Origin: Desulfovibrionaceae bacterium
Lineage (GTDB): Bacteria > Desulfobacterota > Desulfovibrionia > Desulfovibrionales > Desulfovibrionaceae
DNA length: 64,000 bases
Assembly: GCA_910575755.1 (NCBI GenBank)
Contig: CAJTFO010000001.1
Location: forward strand, 372,001-436,000
Reading direction: 5' to 3'
Shown one piece after another: positions 44,226 to 54,412 of the stretch. How positions within the stretch are numbered: the first letter of the stretch is position 1; the number at the start of each line of letters is the position of its first letter. The translations under genes and the position numbers were made by a program. Under the pieces are notes generated by a model, which had not been told where the DNA came from, searched no databases, and worked only from the letters and a program-made list of their open reading frames with translations.

Positions 44226-46919
44226 ATGAAAGATCAAAGAAAAATTTCATATACGATGGCGGAACAGATCGCAGGGGATGCAAATTCACTGTTTGCCTTC
44301 TTCATCAAAATGCCCAAATGGCAAATGGCATGCTACATTGCCACCGCTTTCTATATCGTGCTTGTTTGTTTATCCATGTATAAATTGGGCGATTCAACAA
44401 CACAACTCTATGAATATCCCTATACTGTCTCACGCAAAGCGCAGGAAATGAAGGCCGTGCTTCATGGCATACGCACTGCCCTGCCCTCCCTTCTCGCCAC
44501 ACCCGGCATCTCCGCCGCTGAAATTGACGGCATCCTGGGAGAACAGAGGGAGCTGCAGAAAAATTCGCTGGAAACGCTCTCGCGCAAGTTTCGGGGCAAT
44601 GAGGAAGACCTGGCCTCGCTGAAAAAAAGCATGGCTGAATTGTGGCAAGCCCGGGCAGAGATGGTCAGTTCCCTGTTGGGCAATCTGGATTTTCAGTACA
44701 TCAGCGCCTATTATGAGCGTGAGGTTCTGCCGCATTTTGAAAAAGTGGATGCTCTGCTGACGCGCCTGAACGACAACGCCGTACACCGCGGCGATATAAT
44801 CTTGGAGGAAATGAACAAGCTGAGAAGTTTTTCCATCATCACCACTCTGCTTATGGGAGTAAGCATAATCTTTTTTATTATCCGTACCCGCAAGCTGGAA
44901 TGGGATAAACACAGAGAGAGCGCATACCGCGAAAAACTTCTTAATCTTCTTGCAGTCAACATAGACGAAGTCTTTTTTATTTCATCCAAAGATCAGTCGT
45001 TTGAATATGTAAGTTCCAATAGTGAACGTGTGCTGGGCGTACCCGCCAAAGTCCTGCTTAATGACTACAGCCAGCTCTATTCTCTTCTGCCAGACAAGGA
45101 CAGCGAGTGGTTGCATGCGGTGTTCAGCGATACTTCCCCCAATATGCAGGAACGGGAGGTCGTATTTGGTGAAGAGGGACGCCGTTTCAATATCCGGGTA
45201 TATCCTATAGTGCAGAATGGAGTCCTGAGTCAGCGCATTACCGTTTTGTCTGATCAGACGAAGGAATTCGCCTATCGCCAGGCTCTCAGCGACGCTCTTG
45301 AAAATGCCCGCAACGCAAGTACCGCCAAAAGCAGCTTTCTCGCCCACATGTCTCATGAAATCCGCACGCCGATGAACGCCATTATCGGTATGACGGCCAT
45401 TGCCCTGACCCATCTTGACGACCGGGCCCGCATGGAAGATTGCCTCTCCAAAATAGCGTTGTCCTCGCGTCACCTGCTCGGCCTTATCAACGATGTGCTG
45501 GACATATCCAAAATCGAAGGCGGCAAATTCACCATTGCCCATGAGCCGTTTAATTTTCAGATGTCTCTGCAGGGAGTTATCAATCTTATCCAGCCTCAGG
45601 CGCAGAAGCGCGGTCTGAACTTTGAGGTGTCCCTGGTCAGGGTTGATGCAGAGCACCTGCTTGGCGATGCCCTGCGGCTTAACCAAATTCTTATCAACAT
45701 CCTGTCCAATGCGCTCAAATTTACTCCGAGCGGAGGCTCCATACGACTGGAGGTGCATCAGCTCCACAAAAAGAACAATAATGTGCGCTTCCGCTTTATT
45801 ATCCGTGACACGGGCATTGGCATGAGCCAGGAGTTCATCCAGCGGCTGTACACGCCTTTTGAGCAGGCCTCTTCCACCACTGCCGCGAAATGTGGCGGCA
45901 CTGGTCTTGGCATGGCCATTACCAAAAATCTTGTTTCTTTGCTGGGCGGCACGATATTCGTGAAAAGCGAGGAAGGAAAGGGAACCGAATTTACCGTGGA
46001 AATTCCCTTCGGCCTGAGCGGGCAGCAGTTGGAAAGAAACAAAGGCGATCTGGAACCGCTCAAGGTGCTTATAGTGGATGACGACCACGATACCTGCGAA
46101 CACGCCTCCCTGTTGCTGGATAAAATGGGGCTGCGCACCCGATGGGTGCTCAGCGGCGCGGAAGCCGTGAAACTTGTGCGGGAATCCCATAACAATGGTG
46201 ATGATTATGACGTTTGCTTCATAGACTGGAAAATGCCGGACATGGATGGCATGGAAACTGTCAGCCGTATCCGTAATGAAGTCGGGCCGGAAACTCTTAT
46301 CATCATTATCAGCGCCTATGACTGGAGTTCCATCGAGGCGGAAGCCCGCGCCATCGGCGCTAACGGGTTCATCGCAAAACCATTTTTTGCTTCCAATCTT
46401 TACAATACGCTCATGTCGCTGACGCGGAGCGTTGCGGATTCGAAACAAAAAGCCAAATCCCCTGAGCAGCAGGAAGCAAAGGCTGCTCCTGTCGAGCATC
46501 AGCAGTATGACTTTACGGGCAAGCGTATGCTGCTGGTTGAAGACAATGAGTTCAACCGTGAAATTGCCCAGGAATTTCTTGAAATGACGGGCGCCACGGT
46601 GGAATGCGCCGAAAACGGCTCAGAAGCCGTGGATTTTTTCACGAACTCGGAAAGCGGACACTACGATATTATTCTGATGGACGTGCAGATGCCGATCATG
46701 GATGGCTATGAGGCCACGCGAACTATCCGCGCTTCAGCGCATCCCGACGCCAGCTCCATCCCCATTCTTGCCATGACGGCCAATGCCTTCAGCGAAGACG
46801 TGGCTGCAGCGGTGGCGTCGGGCATGAACGGGCATATAGCCAAGCCCATTGATGTGGCGACGCTGTATCGCCTGCTCAATTCACATTTGAACAAGCAGGA
46901 TATTGAAGCGGAGATATGA
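44226..46919 (+). CDS. Hybrid sensor histidine kinase with two receiver domains
   Basis: 897 residues. Membrane segments at about 33-52 and 202-219 flank a roughly 150-residue, mostly helical periplasmic sensor. A PAS-like domain follows (about 240-350), then HisKA with His377 in AHMSHEIRTPMNA and an HATPase domain (LNILSNALKF-type N box, DTGIGM, GTGLGMAI). Receiver 1 has Asp667 in FIDWKMPDMDG; receiver 2 has Asp819 in LMDVQMPIMDG. Both phospho-acceptors are intact. Most likely it phosphorylates the Hpt protein encoded just upstream. The signal is unknown. Confidence 0.93.
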   Translation: MKDQRKISYTMAEQIAGDANSLFAFFIKMPKWQMACYIATAFYIVLVCLSMYKLGDSTTQLYEYPYTVSRKAQEMKAVLHGIRTALPSLLATPGISAAEIDGILGEQRELQKNSLETLSRKFRGNEEDLASLKKSMAELWQARAEMVSSLLGNLDFQYISAYYEREVLPHFEKVDALLTRLNDNAVHRGDIILEEMNKLRSFSIITTLLMGVSIIFFIIRTRKLEWDKHRESAYREKLLNLLAVNIDEVFFISSKDQSFEYVSSNSERVLGVPAKVLLNDYSQLYSLLPDKDSEWLHAVFSDTSPNMQEREVVFGEEGRRFNIRVYPIVQNGVLSQRITVLSDQTKEFAYRQALSDALENARNASTAKSSFLAHMSHEIRTPMNAIIGMTAIALTHLDDRARMEDCLSKIALSSRHLLGLINDVLDISKIEGGKFTIAHEPFNFQMSLQGVINLIQPQAQKRGLNFEVSLVRVDAEHLLGDALRLNQILINILSNALKFTPSGGSIRLEVHQLHKKNNNVRFRFIIRDTGIGMSQEFIQRLYTPFEQASSTTAAKCGGTGLGMAITKNLVSLLGGTIFVKSEEGKGTEFTVEIPFGLSGQQLERNKGDLEPLKVLIVDDDHDTCEHASLLLDKMGLRTRWVLSGAEAVKLVRESHNNGDDYDVCFIDWKMPDMDGMETVSRIRNEVGPETLIIIISAYDWSSIEAEARAIGANGFIAKPFFASNLYNTLMSLTRSVADSKQKAKSPEQQEAKAAPVEHQQYDFTGKRMLLVEDNEFNREIAQEFLEMTGATVECAENGSEAVDFFTNSESGHYDIILMDVQMPIMDGYEATRTIRASAHPDASSIPILAMTANAFSEDVAAAVASGMNGHIAKPIDVATLYRLLNSHLNKQDIEAEI

Positions 46920-46949
46920 CAAATCATGCGTGGCGCAAGCGCTGCCGGA

Positions 46950-47915
46950 TTATTGCCAGATTTCGTTGATGAACTCCATGGCCCGCTGCTCGCTGTAGTA
47001 GAGCGCGCCCCGCTGCACAAAGCCTACATGCCCGCCGTGCGGAGACACCTCCAGCCACAGGCGGGCGTGTTTTCGCGCCGTGTCCCACGGATAGCAGGCC
47101 GGAGAACAAAAAGGATCATCCCCGGCCATCAACAGATACAGGGGAACCTGCACGGCGGGCAGATCCGGCAGGACGCTGGTTTTTTGCCAATAGTCGCGCG
47201 CCGAGGAAAAACCATAAAGCGGCGCGGTGAACCGCTCGTCAAATTCCGCGAAGGTGCGGATGCGCTCCAGCCCTTCCAGTGAAGGATAATGCGAAAAACG
47301 GGCCGCTTTTTCCCGCACCTTGCGCCGCAACGTGCGCAGAAAATAGGCCATGTACAGCCGGCAGGACGATCCGTCCATGACCGGGGCCGCGCTTGGCAAG
47401 TCGCAGGGCACTGATACGGCCACAGCCGCGCGCACCAGCCGCGACGCAGGCCCCCGGGCCAGATAACGGCAGATCTGATTGCCGCCCATGCTGAAGCCAG
47501 CCAGCACTATGGGCAAATCAAAAGATTCCGCGTAGCGCGCCACTGTGCCCAGATCGCTGATCTCGCCCATGTGATAGAGCCGATCGGTGCGGTTGGGTTC
47601 GCCGGAGCAGGAACGCATGTTCCAGGCCAGCACCTGAAAGCCGTGTGCCGTCAGGGCTCGCGCCAGGCCGAGAATATACTTGCGGCGGCTGTTGCCCTCC
47701 AGCCCGTGCGAAAGAATGGCCAGACCACGCGGCGTCTCGCGAGCGCATGGATGCAGATCCAGATCGAGAAAGTCGCCGTCAGGCGTGTCAATGCGGATAC
47801 GCCGCAGGCCGGCAGGCAAGGCGGGACGGGGGCGAAAGAGTACAGGCCAGATGGTGTTCAGATGGCCGTTGGCGAGCCACGGCGGGGCAGTATAGCGGGA
47901 TGGGAGTATTGGCAT
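46950..47915 (-). CDS. Alpha/beta hydrolase, YheT/UPF0017 family
   Basis: About 321 residues. The family opening [14 protein letters not shown] is followed by [22 protein letters not shown] (oxyanion region), the nucleophile elbow GFSMGGNQ with catalytic Ser, a late LMAGDDPF acid, and HGGHVGF with the catalytic His. Homologues are carboxylesterases of unclear physiological substrate. ATG 47915 is preferred; ATG 47945 is in frame but overlaps the start of the divergent flavoprotein gene. It converges with the hybrid kinase. Confidence 0.88.
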   Translation of the reverse strand: MPILPSRYTAPPWLANGHLNTIWPVLFRPRPALPAGLRRIRIDTPDGDFLDLDLHPCARETPRGLAILSHGLEGNSRRKYILGLARALTAHGFQVLAWNMRSCSGEPNRTDRLYHMGEISDLGTVARYAESFDLPIVLAGFSMGGNQICRYLARGPASRLVRAAVAVSVPCDLPSAAPVMDGSSCRLYMAYFLRTLRRKVREKAARFSHYPSLEGLERIRTFAEFDERFTAPLYGFSSARDYWQKTSVLPDLPAVQVPLYLLMAGDDPFCSPACYPWDTARKHARLWLEVSPHGGHVGFVQRGALYYSEQRAMEFINEIWQ

Positions 47916-47943
47916 GAGCAAAGCTCTCGGGTAGGCTTGCGGC

Positions 47944-49230
47944 ATGTGTGCAGTTCAAAGTAGTAGCGCGGGCCGGGAAGGGCTGTCAAATTCCCGGGGC
48001 GAATGCCGGACAAACACGGCCGCCAGGGCGGATGTGATCATACTGGGCGCCGGGGCCTCCGGCCTGTTCTGCGCGCGTGAGGCCGCCGGACGCGGCTTGC
48101 GCGTGCTGCTGCTGGAAAGGGCCGCTGTGCCGGGCCGCAAACTGGCCGTCAGCGGCGGCGGCAAGGCCAATTTCACCAACCGCACTGTCAGCCCGCAGGA
48201 TTATTACTGCTGTCAGGGGCGGGAATTCTGCGGCCCGGCCCTGGCATCTTTCACGCCGGAAGATATGCTGCGGCTGATGCGCGGCTGGAATCTGCCTGTG
48301 GAGGAACGCGCGCACGGGCAACTGTTTCTGACGGTTCCAGCCCAACGTCTGGTTCAGGCCCTGGTGCGCGATTGCCGTGAACGCGGTTGCCGCCTGCTGT
48401 GTGACGCTCCCGCAAGTGGAGTCCGCGTTGCCGACGAATGTTTCCAGGTGGAAGCCGGTGGCAAGCTCTGGCATGGCAAGGCTCTGGTGCTGGCCTTGGG
48501 CAGTCCGGCCTGGCCGCAGGTCGGCGGCAGCGGCATGGGGTACCGTCTGGCCCAAAGTCTGGGGCATACGGTCATTGCGCCGCGTCCGGCACTTGCGCCA
48601 CTGCGTCTGAGTGCAGACGATGCCGCTGACGCGGCCCTGCTGGAGCTTGCCGGCGTCAGCCTGCCGGTGAGGATCAGCCTGCCCGATATGGCGCACGGAA
48701 ACGGCGCGGCATGCGTCTGGGATGACGATCTGCTTTTTACACATGAAGGACTGAGCGGCCCGGCGGCGCTGAAGGCCTCGCTGTTCTGGCGCGAAGGCGC
48801 AACGCTGCGTGTGGATTTTCTGCCCGGTCGAAACGTGGAAGCGCTGCTGGACGCGCCCCAGGCGGGACGCCAGAGCGCGCGCGCCCTGCTCTCCCGCCAT
48901 CTGCCCCAGCGCCTGGCGGACGCCCTGCTGCCCGCCGCTCTTGCCCGGCGCAAAATCGCCGAGCTGTCCCGAAGCGCGCGCCGGGGAATCGCGGCCGCCG
49001 TGCAGGCCCGCGACCTGCGGCCCAGCGGCACGGCCGGCCTGAAAAAAGCCGAGGTCTGCGCCGGGGGTGTGGATACATGCGAAATTGACCCGCACACCAT
49101 GCGCAGCCTGCTCCTGCCCAACCTCCATATCATTGGAGAACTGCTGGACGTGACCGGCCTGCTGGGCGGCTATAATCTGCACTGGGCCTGGGCCAGCGGC
49201 ATGGCCGCCGGGCGGAATATCCTGAAATGA
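47944..49230 (+). CDS. FAD/NAD(P)-binding flavoprotein, HI0933/YhiN family
   Basis: 428 residues. After about 28 poorly conserved residues comes the FAD-binding fold [17 protein letters not shown], then [24 protein letters not shown], the hallmark of the HI0933 (BaiN-like) family, and a C-terminal [13 protein letters not shown] ... [14 protein letters not shown]. Members are flavin-dependent oxidoreductases; a bile-acid enzyme in gut clostridia belongs here, but no substrate can be inferred. The real start may lie downstream of 47944. Copy C of the multi-hairpin repeat begins 53 bp after the stop. Confidence 0.9.
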   Translation: MCAVQSSSAGREGLSNSRGECRTNTAARADVIILGAGASGLFCAREAAGRGLRVLLLERAAVPGRKLAVSGGGKANFTNRTVSPQDYYCCQGREFCGPALASFTPEDMLRLMRGWNLPVEERAHGQLFLTVPAQRLVQALVRDCRERGCRLLCDAPASGVRVADECFQVEAGGKLWHGKALVLALGSPAWPQVGGSGMGYRLAQSLGHTVIAPRPALAPLRLSADDAADAALLELAGVSLPVRISLPDMAHGNGAACVWDDDLLFTHEGLSGPAALKASLFWREGATLRVDFLPGRNVEALLDAPQAGRQSARALLSRHLPQRLADALLPAALARRKIAELSRSARRGIAAAVQARDLRPSGTAGLKKAEVCAGGVDTCEIDPHTMRSLLLPNLHIIGELLDVTGLLGGYNLHWAWASGMAAGRNILK

Positions 49231-49283
49231 AGGCGGCGACATCTGCCGTCACTGACCTTCTGCGCAAGCGCTGCTCTTTGTCT

Positions 49284-49434
49284 GTCGCATTTCTCGCTTG
49301 AAAATATAAATCTTCAATCTGTTGGCCGCCGTCATTTCGCGGAAAAATCGTGGCTTTTCCGCTCATTCGGCGCGGTTGTCCGCTTGCGTGGCCAACAAAG
49401 CAATTATCTGATTTCATCAGATACATGCTCTATA
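49284..49434 (+). repeat. Multi-hairpin repeat element, copy C
   Basis: The most diverged copy, same orientation as copy B. The left hairpin (CTTGAAAAT...ATCTTCAA) is imperfect, but the central closing stem GTTGGCC / GGCCAAC is perfect. The right end carries TCTGATTTCATCAGATA. Its last bases contain the stop codon of the zinc-ribbon gene, which suggests it settled right at that gene's end. Confidence 0.65.
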
Positions 49435-49633
49435 TTCTGTCGCAGTACACGTTTTCGAGAAAACGCTCCATAGCTTCGTCCGCCTTGCTGATATACTCGC
49501 TGAGCGGAAATTGCGCTTTGCAGGCCGGGCAGTGCATGTATACTTCGTGGCAGCTGCGGCCAATATGAAGTCGGGCGCCGCAACGGGGGCAGACAAGAGA
49601 GGTTTCGGCATCACGGGCGGCGAAAAAAGCCAT
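49430..49633 (-). CDS. Small zinc-ribbon protein (67 aa)
   Basis: 67 residues with two CxxC knuckles (CPRCGARL near 15-22 and CPACKAQF near 34-41) that should bind one zinc ion, then an acidic helix ending FLENVYCDRI. Start ATG 49633 with GAGGAG upstream; the frame extends to 49762 without family sequence. Its stop codon lies inside the multi-hairpin repeat. It could be a regulator or an RNA-binding accessory; nothing in the context decides. Confidence 0.7.
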   Translation of the reverse strand: MAFFAARDAETSLVCPRCGARLHIGRSCHEVYMHCPACKAQFPLSEYISKADEAMERFLENVYCDRI

Positions 49634-49792
49634 AAGCAACTCCTCGTTGATGTCGCCGTGGTTGCCCCGCGGAGAGCTGCGCAACATGGCGCGGGAGCAA
49701 CGCACGATGGCGAGCTGTCTGAACCATAAAAAAACAAAAGTCCGCTCTGCCAAAAGCTTCACGGACTGATACGGGCAGCATCCCCGCGCACT

Positions 49793-50003
49793 GGGAGCCC
49801 CCCAATGGGGCTCCCGGCGGGCATTTCAGGGCCGAAGAGGCAAGCCCTGAAAATTATGGATGGAACACCTGGTCGGTATGCGCCAAGGGCTGTCAAACAC
49901 GCCCTGGCGCATTTTCACATAGGCCAATTGGGTTGCTGGCAACGAAGACTGACAGCAGCCGACGCGCGCCTTTGAGCTTTGGCCCTGACAAGGTCAAAGC
50001 TCA
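49793..50003. repeat. Array of four hairpins downstream of ftsZ
   Basis: Within about 210 bp: GGGAGCCCC/GGGGCTCCC (49793-49801 and 49807-49815), TTTCAGGGC/GCCCTGAAA (49824-49832 and 49844-49852), CGCCAAGGGC/GCCCTGGCG (49881-49890 and 49901-49909, one bulge), and TGAGCTTTG/CAAAGCTCA (49973-49981 and 49995-50003). None has a clear T run. The one nearest ftsZ begins 5 bp past its stop and may end or protect the cell-division transcript. Confidence 0.55.
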
Positions 50004-50008
50004 TTGCC

Positions 50009-51328
50009 CTAGTCAGCCTGGGTCCGGATAAACGTCGGAATTTCAAAATCATCCTCATCATAGGTGAAATCGTCCTGGCCGGGGTTGTGAGGCCGGCGCA
50101 GGCTCTGGCCCATGACCTCGCGCTTGAGCAGGTACGGCGGGCGGGTGCTCTTTTCGTCATACCAGCGCTCCACTTCCGCGCGACGGGTGGCGCGGGGCAG
50201 GCGCATTGCCGGCTCATCCTGCGCCTCCTGCACCAGGTTGCCCTGCTGCGGGCGACCCGGCTGACGGCGGCGCGGTTCAGCCATGACGGCGTCCGGGCCG
50301 GGCTGGCGGAAGTTGGTCACTGAGGCCACGGGAGCCGGCGCAGCCTGCACGACCTGGGGCGATTCAATGCCGGTGGCGATGACCGTCAAACGGATTTCGT
50401 CTCCGATGTTTTCATCAAAGACCACGCCAAAAATGATGTTGGCGTCCTCGGGCGTGGCGTCACCGATGATGTCGCCGATTTCGGCTATTTCCTCGGCCGT
50501 GATGTCCATGGGCGCGGTGATGTTGTACAGCACCGCCTTGGCGCTTTCCAGCGAAACGTCCTCCAGCAGCGGGCTCATAATGGCGCGCTGGGCGGCCTCG
50601 CGGGCGCGGTTCTCGCCCGCGGCCATGCCTGTGCCCATGAGGGCAAGGCCCGCTTCGGACATGGTGGTGCGCACATCGGCAAAGTCAAGATTGATCAGGC
50701 CGTCGCCCACGATCACGTCGGAAATGCCTTTGACGGCGTAATAGAGCACATCATTGGCCTTTTGCAGCATTTCGGAAAACGGCGCTTTCTTGGGCGCAAA
50801 GGCCAGCAAACGGTCATTGGGAATGGTGATCAGGCAGTCCACATGCTGCTTGAATTCTTCCAGACCGGCTTCAGCCGCGCGCTTGCGCTTGACGCCTTCA
50901 AAGCTGAAGGGTTTCGTGACCACGCCCACGGTCAGCGCGCCCATTTCCTTGGCGGCCTGGGCCACCACCGGGGCTGCGCCCGTACCCGTGCCGCCGCCCA
51001 TGCCCGCGGTGACGAAGACCATATCCGCATCACCGATGGCTTCCCGGATGGCATTGACGCTTTCCACGGCCGCCTCACGGCCAATGGACGGATTGGCCCC
51101 GGCGCCGAGCCCCTTGGTAAGCTTTTCGCCCAATTGCACCTTGCACGGCGCCGTATTTTTGTTCAAGGCCTGCAAATCGGTGTTGGCGCAGACGAACTGC
51201 ACCCCCTGCAAACCGGATTCGATCATATTTTTCACGGCGTTTCCGCCGCCGCCACCCACGCCGATGACCTTGATTTTGGCGGTACCGGCCAATGAGGTAT
51301 CGATATCGTCAACGATTGACTGAGTCAT
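50009..51328 (-). CDS. ftsZ: Cell division protein FtsZ
   Basis: Tubulin-like GTPase that forms the division ring. 439 residues: GTP-binding signature GGGTGTG at 111-117, T7-loop region with [13 protein letters not shown], then a roughly 100-residue Pro/Arg/Gln-rich linker. The C-terminal peptide ([15 protein letters not shown]) is the usual docking site for FtsA and other partners. Start ATG 51328. It is the last gene of the division/cell-wall cluster, 46 bp after ftsA. Confidence 0.98.
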   Translation of the reverse strand: MTQSIVDDIDTSLAGTAKIKVIGVGGGGGNAVKNMIESGLQGVQFVCANTDLQALNKNTAPCKVQLGEKLTKGLGAGANPSIGREAAVESVNAIREAIGDADMVFVTAGMGGGTGTGAAPVVAQAAKEMGALTVGVVTKPFSFEGVKRKRAAEAGLEEFKQHVDCLITIPNDRLLAFAPKKAPFSEMLQKANDVLYYAVKGISDVIVGDGLINLDFADVRTTMSEAGLALMGTGMAAGENRAREAAQRAIMSPLLEDVSLESAKAVLYNITAPMDITAEEIAEIGDIIGDATPEDANIIFGVVFDENIGDEIRLTVIATGIESPQVVQAAPAPVASVTNFRQPGPDAVMAEPRRRQPGRPQQGNLVQEAQDEPAMRLPRATRRAEVERWYDEKSTRPPYLLKREVMGQSLRRPHNPGQDDFTYDEDDFEIPTFIRTQAD

Positions 51329-51374
51329 AGTCCTCTCCTGTTGTTGCTGTGCCCAGATGCCCGCTTGAGATGTA

Positions 51375-52610
51375 TTATGATATGTCCGCGAACCATTTCT
51401 TCATGCGCGAGAGCACGCCGTCAAAAACGCCGGACTCATTGCGCGTAGTGAATTTCTTCTGACCGGACATTTCCTTTTCCGCTCCGTAGCGCAACAAACC
51501 CACAGCCGTTGAAAACTTGGGGCTGTTGACCACATCTTTAAGCCCGCCCACATTGCGCGGATAGCCGATGCGCGTGGGCAGGTTGAAAATTTGCTCGCCC
51601 AGTTCCTGGCAGCCTTCCATCAGGGCCGTGCCGCCGGTCAGCACCACGCCCGCGCCGATCATGTCCTTGTAGCCGGAGCGCACCAGAATCTGATCCACCA
51701 GGTAGAGGATTTCCTCCATGCGCGGCTCGCAGATCTCGGCCAGCACCTGACGCGAAAGGCGGCGCGGTTCGCGCCCGCCCACGCTGGGCACTTCGATGAA
51801 TTCATCATGGCGCACCAGATCGGCCAGGGAACAGCCGTACTTGATCTTGATCCTTTCCGCCGAGGCTATGGGCGTGCGCAGCCCAAAGGCGATGTCGTTG
51901 GAGAGGTTCTGCCCGCCCAGGGCCAGCACGGCGGTGTGCTTGATGGCGTCGTTGGCGAACACGGCGATATCTGTGGTGCCGCCGCCCAAGTCCACCAGGG
52001 CCACGCCGATCTCGCGCTCTTCCTCGGTGAGCACGGCCTTGGCCGAGGCCAGAGACTCCAGGGCGATATCCGACACTTCCAACTGGCTGCGGTGACAGGA
52101 GCGCACAATATTCTGCGCTGAGGACACGGCTCCGGTGACGATGTGCACCTTTACCTCCAGGCGCACCCCGGCCATGCCCAGAGGGTCGGCAATGCCGCGC
52201 TGGTTGTCCACGATATATTCCTGAGGCAGAATGTGGATCACCTCACGGTCCGCCGGGATGGCCACGGCGCGCGCCGCGTCCAGGGCGCGCTCCACATCAC
52301 GCTGGGCCACTTCGCCGCCCTTGACGGCAATGACGCCATGACTGTTGATGCCCATGATGTGGCTGCCCGCAATGCCCACATAGACGGAGTGGATCTCGCA
52401 TCCGGCCATGAGCTCCGCATCCTCCACAGCCTTGCGGATGGATTGCACGGTCTGCTCAATGTTGACCACCACGCCCTTGCGCAAGCCTGTGGAAACGCTT
52501 GTGCCGATGCCCACCACATCCACAAGACCCGACTCCGAAATTTCGCCGACCACGGCGCAAATCTTTGTGGTGCCGATGTCAAGACCCACGATGAGCTCGG
52601 ACTTATTCAT
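51375..52610 (-). CDS. ftsA: Cell division protein FtsA
   Basis: Actin-like ATPase that tethers FtsZ to the membrane. 411 residues: phosphate-1 loop [16 protein letters not shown] near the start, the 1C domain, then [13 protein letters not shown] and [13 protein letters not shown] of the nucleotide pocket. It ends with the amphipathic membrane-binding helix ([15 protein letters not shown]). Start ATG 52610 with AGGAGA upstream; the seven codons before it are rejected. It lies 36 bp after ftsQ. Confidence 0.97.
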   Translation of the reverse strand: MNKSELIVGLDIGTTKICAVVGEISESGLVDVVGIGTSVSTGLRKGVVVNIEQTVQSIRKAVEDAELMAGCEIHSVYVGIAGSHIMGINSHGVIAVKGGEVAQRDVERALDAARAVAIPADREVIHILPQEYIVDNQRGIADPLGMAGVRLEVKVHIVTGAVSSAQNIVRSCHRSQLEVSDIALESLASAKAVLTEEEREIGVALVDLGGGTTDIAVFANDAIKHTAVLALGGQNLSNDIAFGLRTPIASAERIKIKYGCSLADLVRHDEFIEVPSVGGREPRRLSRQVLAEICEPRMEEILYLVDQILVRSGYKDMIGAGVVLTGGTALMEGCQELGEQIFNLPTRIGYPRNVGGLKDVVNSPKFSTAVGLLRYGAEKEMSGQKKFTTRNESGVFDGVLSRMKKWFADIS

Positions 52611-52646
52611 TGCCTTCTCCTCACAGCACACCCGTCACGCGCCGAC

Positions 52647-53537
52647 TCAGTTTTGCGCGGACTGATTAAGAATAACCCAGACATTACCATTAACGGCGCA
52701 CACTTCTCGCACATTTTTCAGCTCATGCCGCCGCGCCAGATCGCCCAGCGTCACGCTCATCCGGGCAAGATTGCCGTTCCAGTCATCGGTGGCTATGGAA
52801 AGGCGCATTTCCCGGTCTTCCAGATAAATTTCCACGCCCCTGCCGGGGCTGGCGGTCACAGAGGCGATGGCCCCGGCCTCCACAGGCAGTACGCCGCTCT
52901 GCATGTCCCGCAGCAGTCGCGCGAGGTATCGTGTGGCGTCCTCAGCTCCGGCTTCAATGCGCAAGGTGGGCAGAGAGAGGAAGTTGCGGCTTTCCACCGG
53001 CGCGATAATTCCGCCGCGTTCATTGGCGTAGTACAGTACGCCGTCCTTGTGTACCCAGAAGGAGGGCATGCGCTCTTTCAGCCTGATCACAAAGCGGTCG
53101 GGCAGCAGACGCTTGACCGAAACCTCTTCCACCCAGGGAGTCTGGCGCAGCTTTTGCTCCACTTCGGCAATGCTCACGGCCAGGCTGTTGTCGCCCTCTC
53201 TGATGCCGCCGTATTGCAGCACCATCTCGCGGGAAAGCCGTACATTGCCGGTCACATCCACATGCCTGGTGGTAAAAAAGTCACTGGTGATCGCCTTGTT
53301 GTAAAGCCAGAGCGATACCGTACACACTCCGGCCAGCGCCAGCGTGGCCGTCAGCAGAAGAACCGCCAGCGCCGCAAGGCTTTTCAGACTGCCCAGGCGC
53401 GTAAGCCAGCCGAACATTGCACGAAAAAACTTCGGCAGGCGAATTGAAGGAAGTGGACGACCCCTTGATGTTGCGTACTTCTCCTTCGTGTAGGAGTTGC
53501 GCCCCTTGCGGTTATTTTTTTTCAGCGAGAGGGGCAC
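52647..53537 (-). CDS. ftsQ: Cell division protein FtsQ
   Basis: 296-residue bitopic membrane protein of the divisome: basic cytoplasmic N-terminus (about 50 residues), one membrane segment (about 52-78), POTRA domain (FTTRHVDVTGNVRLSREMVLQYGGI) and a C-terminal FtsQ domain with MPSFWVHKDGVLYYANERGGII. The start appears to be GTG 53537, overlapping the murB end by 16 bp. It connects to FtsB and FtsL, which are not in the window. Confidence 0.9.
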   Translation of the reverse strand: MPLSLKKNNRKGRNSYTKEKYATSRGRPLPSIRLPKFFRAMFGWLTRLGSLKSLAALAVLLLTATLALAGVCTVSLWLYNKAITSDFFTTRHVDVTGNVRLSREMVLQYGGIREGDNSLAVSIAEVEQKLRQTPWVEEVSVKRLLPDRFVIRLKERMPSFWVHKDGVLYYANERGGIIAPVESRNFLSLPTLRIEAGAEDATRYLARLLRDMQSGVLPVEAGAIASVTASPGRGVEIYLEDREMRLSIATDDWNGNLARMSVTLGDLARRHELKNVREVCAVNGNVWVILNQSAQN

Positions 53538-54412
53538 GGCACTATCCTGACCTCCGGTTGCAGCGCCAGGCCAAACCGTTGCCGCACGGCCTCTCGGGCT
53601 TCGTGCAGCAGGGCCAGAGCCGCATTCGCGCTGCCCCTGCCTTCATTGATCAAAAAATTAGCGTGCAGGCTTGAAAAGGCCATGCCGCCCAGCTTCTTTC
53701 CCTTATATCCTGCCAGCTCCAGAAGTTTTCCGGCGGGCATGTTCGGCGCGGGATTTTTGAACACACATCCCGCGCTCCAGGCCGTCACAGGTTGTTTAGA
53801 CTTTTTCTCAAAAAAGTTGTGACGCATGCACTTAGAGATGCCATCCCTCGCGCTTGCGGTCAAGCCCAAAGTGACTTCAACGATCATGAACCCTTTTTCC
53901 ACTTCCGGGATTGAAAGCGTCCGATAGCCATATTGCAGTGCTTCAACAGTGATACTTCTTACTGTTTGTCCATTAACGATCTGTATTGATTCAATATAGT
54001 CGCACGTTTCCGTACCAAATGAACCGGCGTTCATGGCCACGGCTCCGCCCACGCTGCCGGGTATGCCCACCAAACCCTCCAGGCCGCCCAGACCCTGCGA
54101 GACACAAAATCGCAAAAGACGCGGCAAGGGCACGCCCGCGCCAACCCGCACCAGAATTTTGCCGTTCCTTTGGCCAACTATCTCCGGCCCCTGCATGAAA
54201 CGCGGGCGCACAAGCACCAGGGGCAGATCACCGTCTCGGGCCAGGATGTTGCTGCCCGCGCCAAGAATCAAGGGGTTGCCGCCCAGGGCGCGCAGCCGTT
54301 CGGGCAGCGCCTCAAGATCCGTCTCATCCTCCAGAATCAGTTCGGCAATGGCTGTTCCGCCCAGACGCAGGGTGGTCCGCTCCGCCAGGCTGGGGCGCGG
54401 AATTTCACGCAT
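53522..54412 (-). CDS. murB: UDP-N-acetylenolpyruvoylglucosamine reductase
   Basis: Reduces UDP-GlcNAc-enolpyruvate to UDP-MurNAc with FAD and NADPH. 296 residues: FAD-binding half with [14 protein letters not shown] and [24 protein letters not shown], then YGYRTLSI and [25 protein letters not shown] near the active site. The proton donor is a Cys in the CVFKNP loop (Ser in E. coli). The short, type II-like form lacks the extra loop. It overlaps murC by 8 bp. Confidence 0.96.
   Translation of the reverse strand: MREIPRPSLAERTTLRLGGTAIAELILEDETDLEALPERLRALGGNPLILGAGSNILARDGDLPLVLVRPRFMQGPEIVGQRNGKILVRVGAGVPLPRLLRFCVSQGLGGLEGLVGIPGSVGGAVAMNAGSFGTETCDYIESIQIVNGQTVRSITVEALQYGYRTLSIPEVEKGFMIVEVTLGLTASARDGISKCMRHNFFEKKSKQPVTAWSAGCVFKNPAPNMPAGKLLELAGYKGKKLGGMAFSSLHANFLINEGRGSANAALALLHEAREAVRQRFGLALQPEVRIVPCPSR

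Noticed and set aside
44982..46499. 505-codon minus-strand open frame
   Set aside because: Antisense to the hybrid kinase. The kinase frame contains all expected motifs, so the opposite frame is spurious.
47986..49242. 418-codon minus-strand open frame
   Set aside because: Antisense shadow of the HI0933-type flavoprotein gene.
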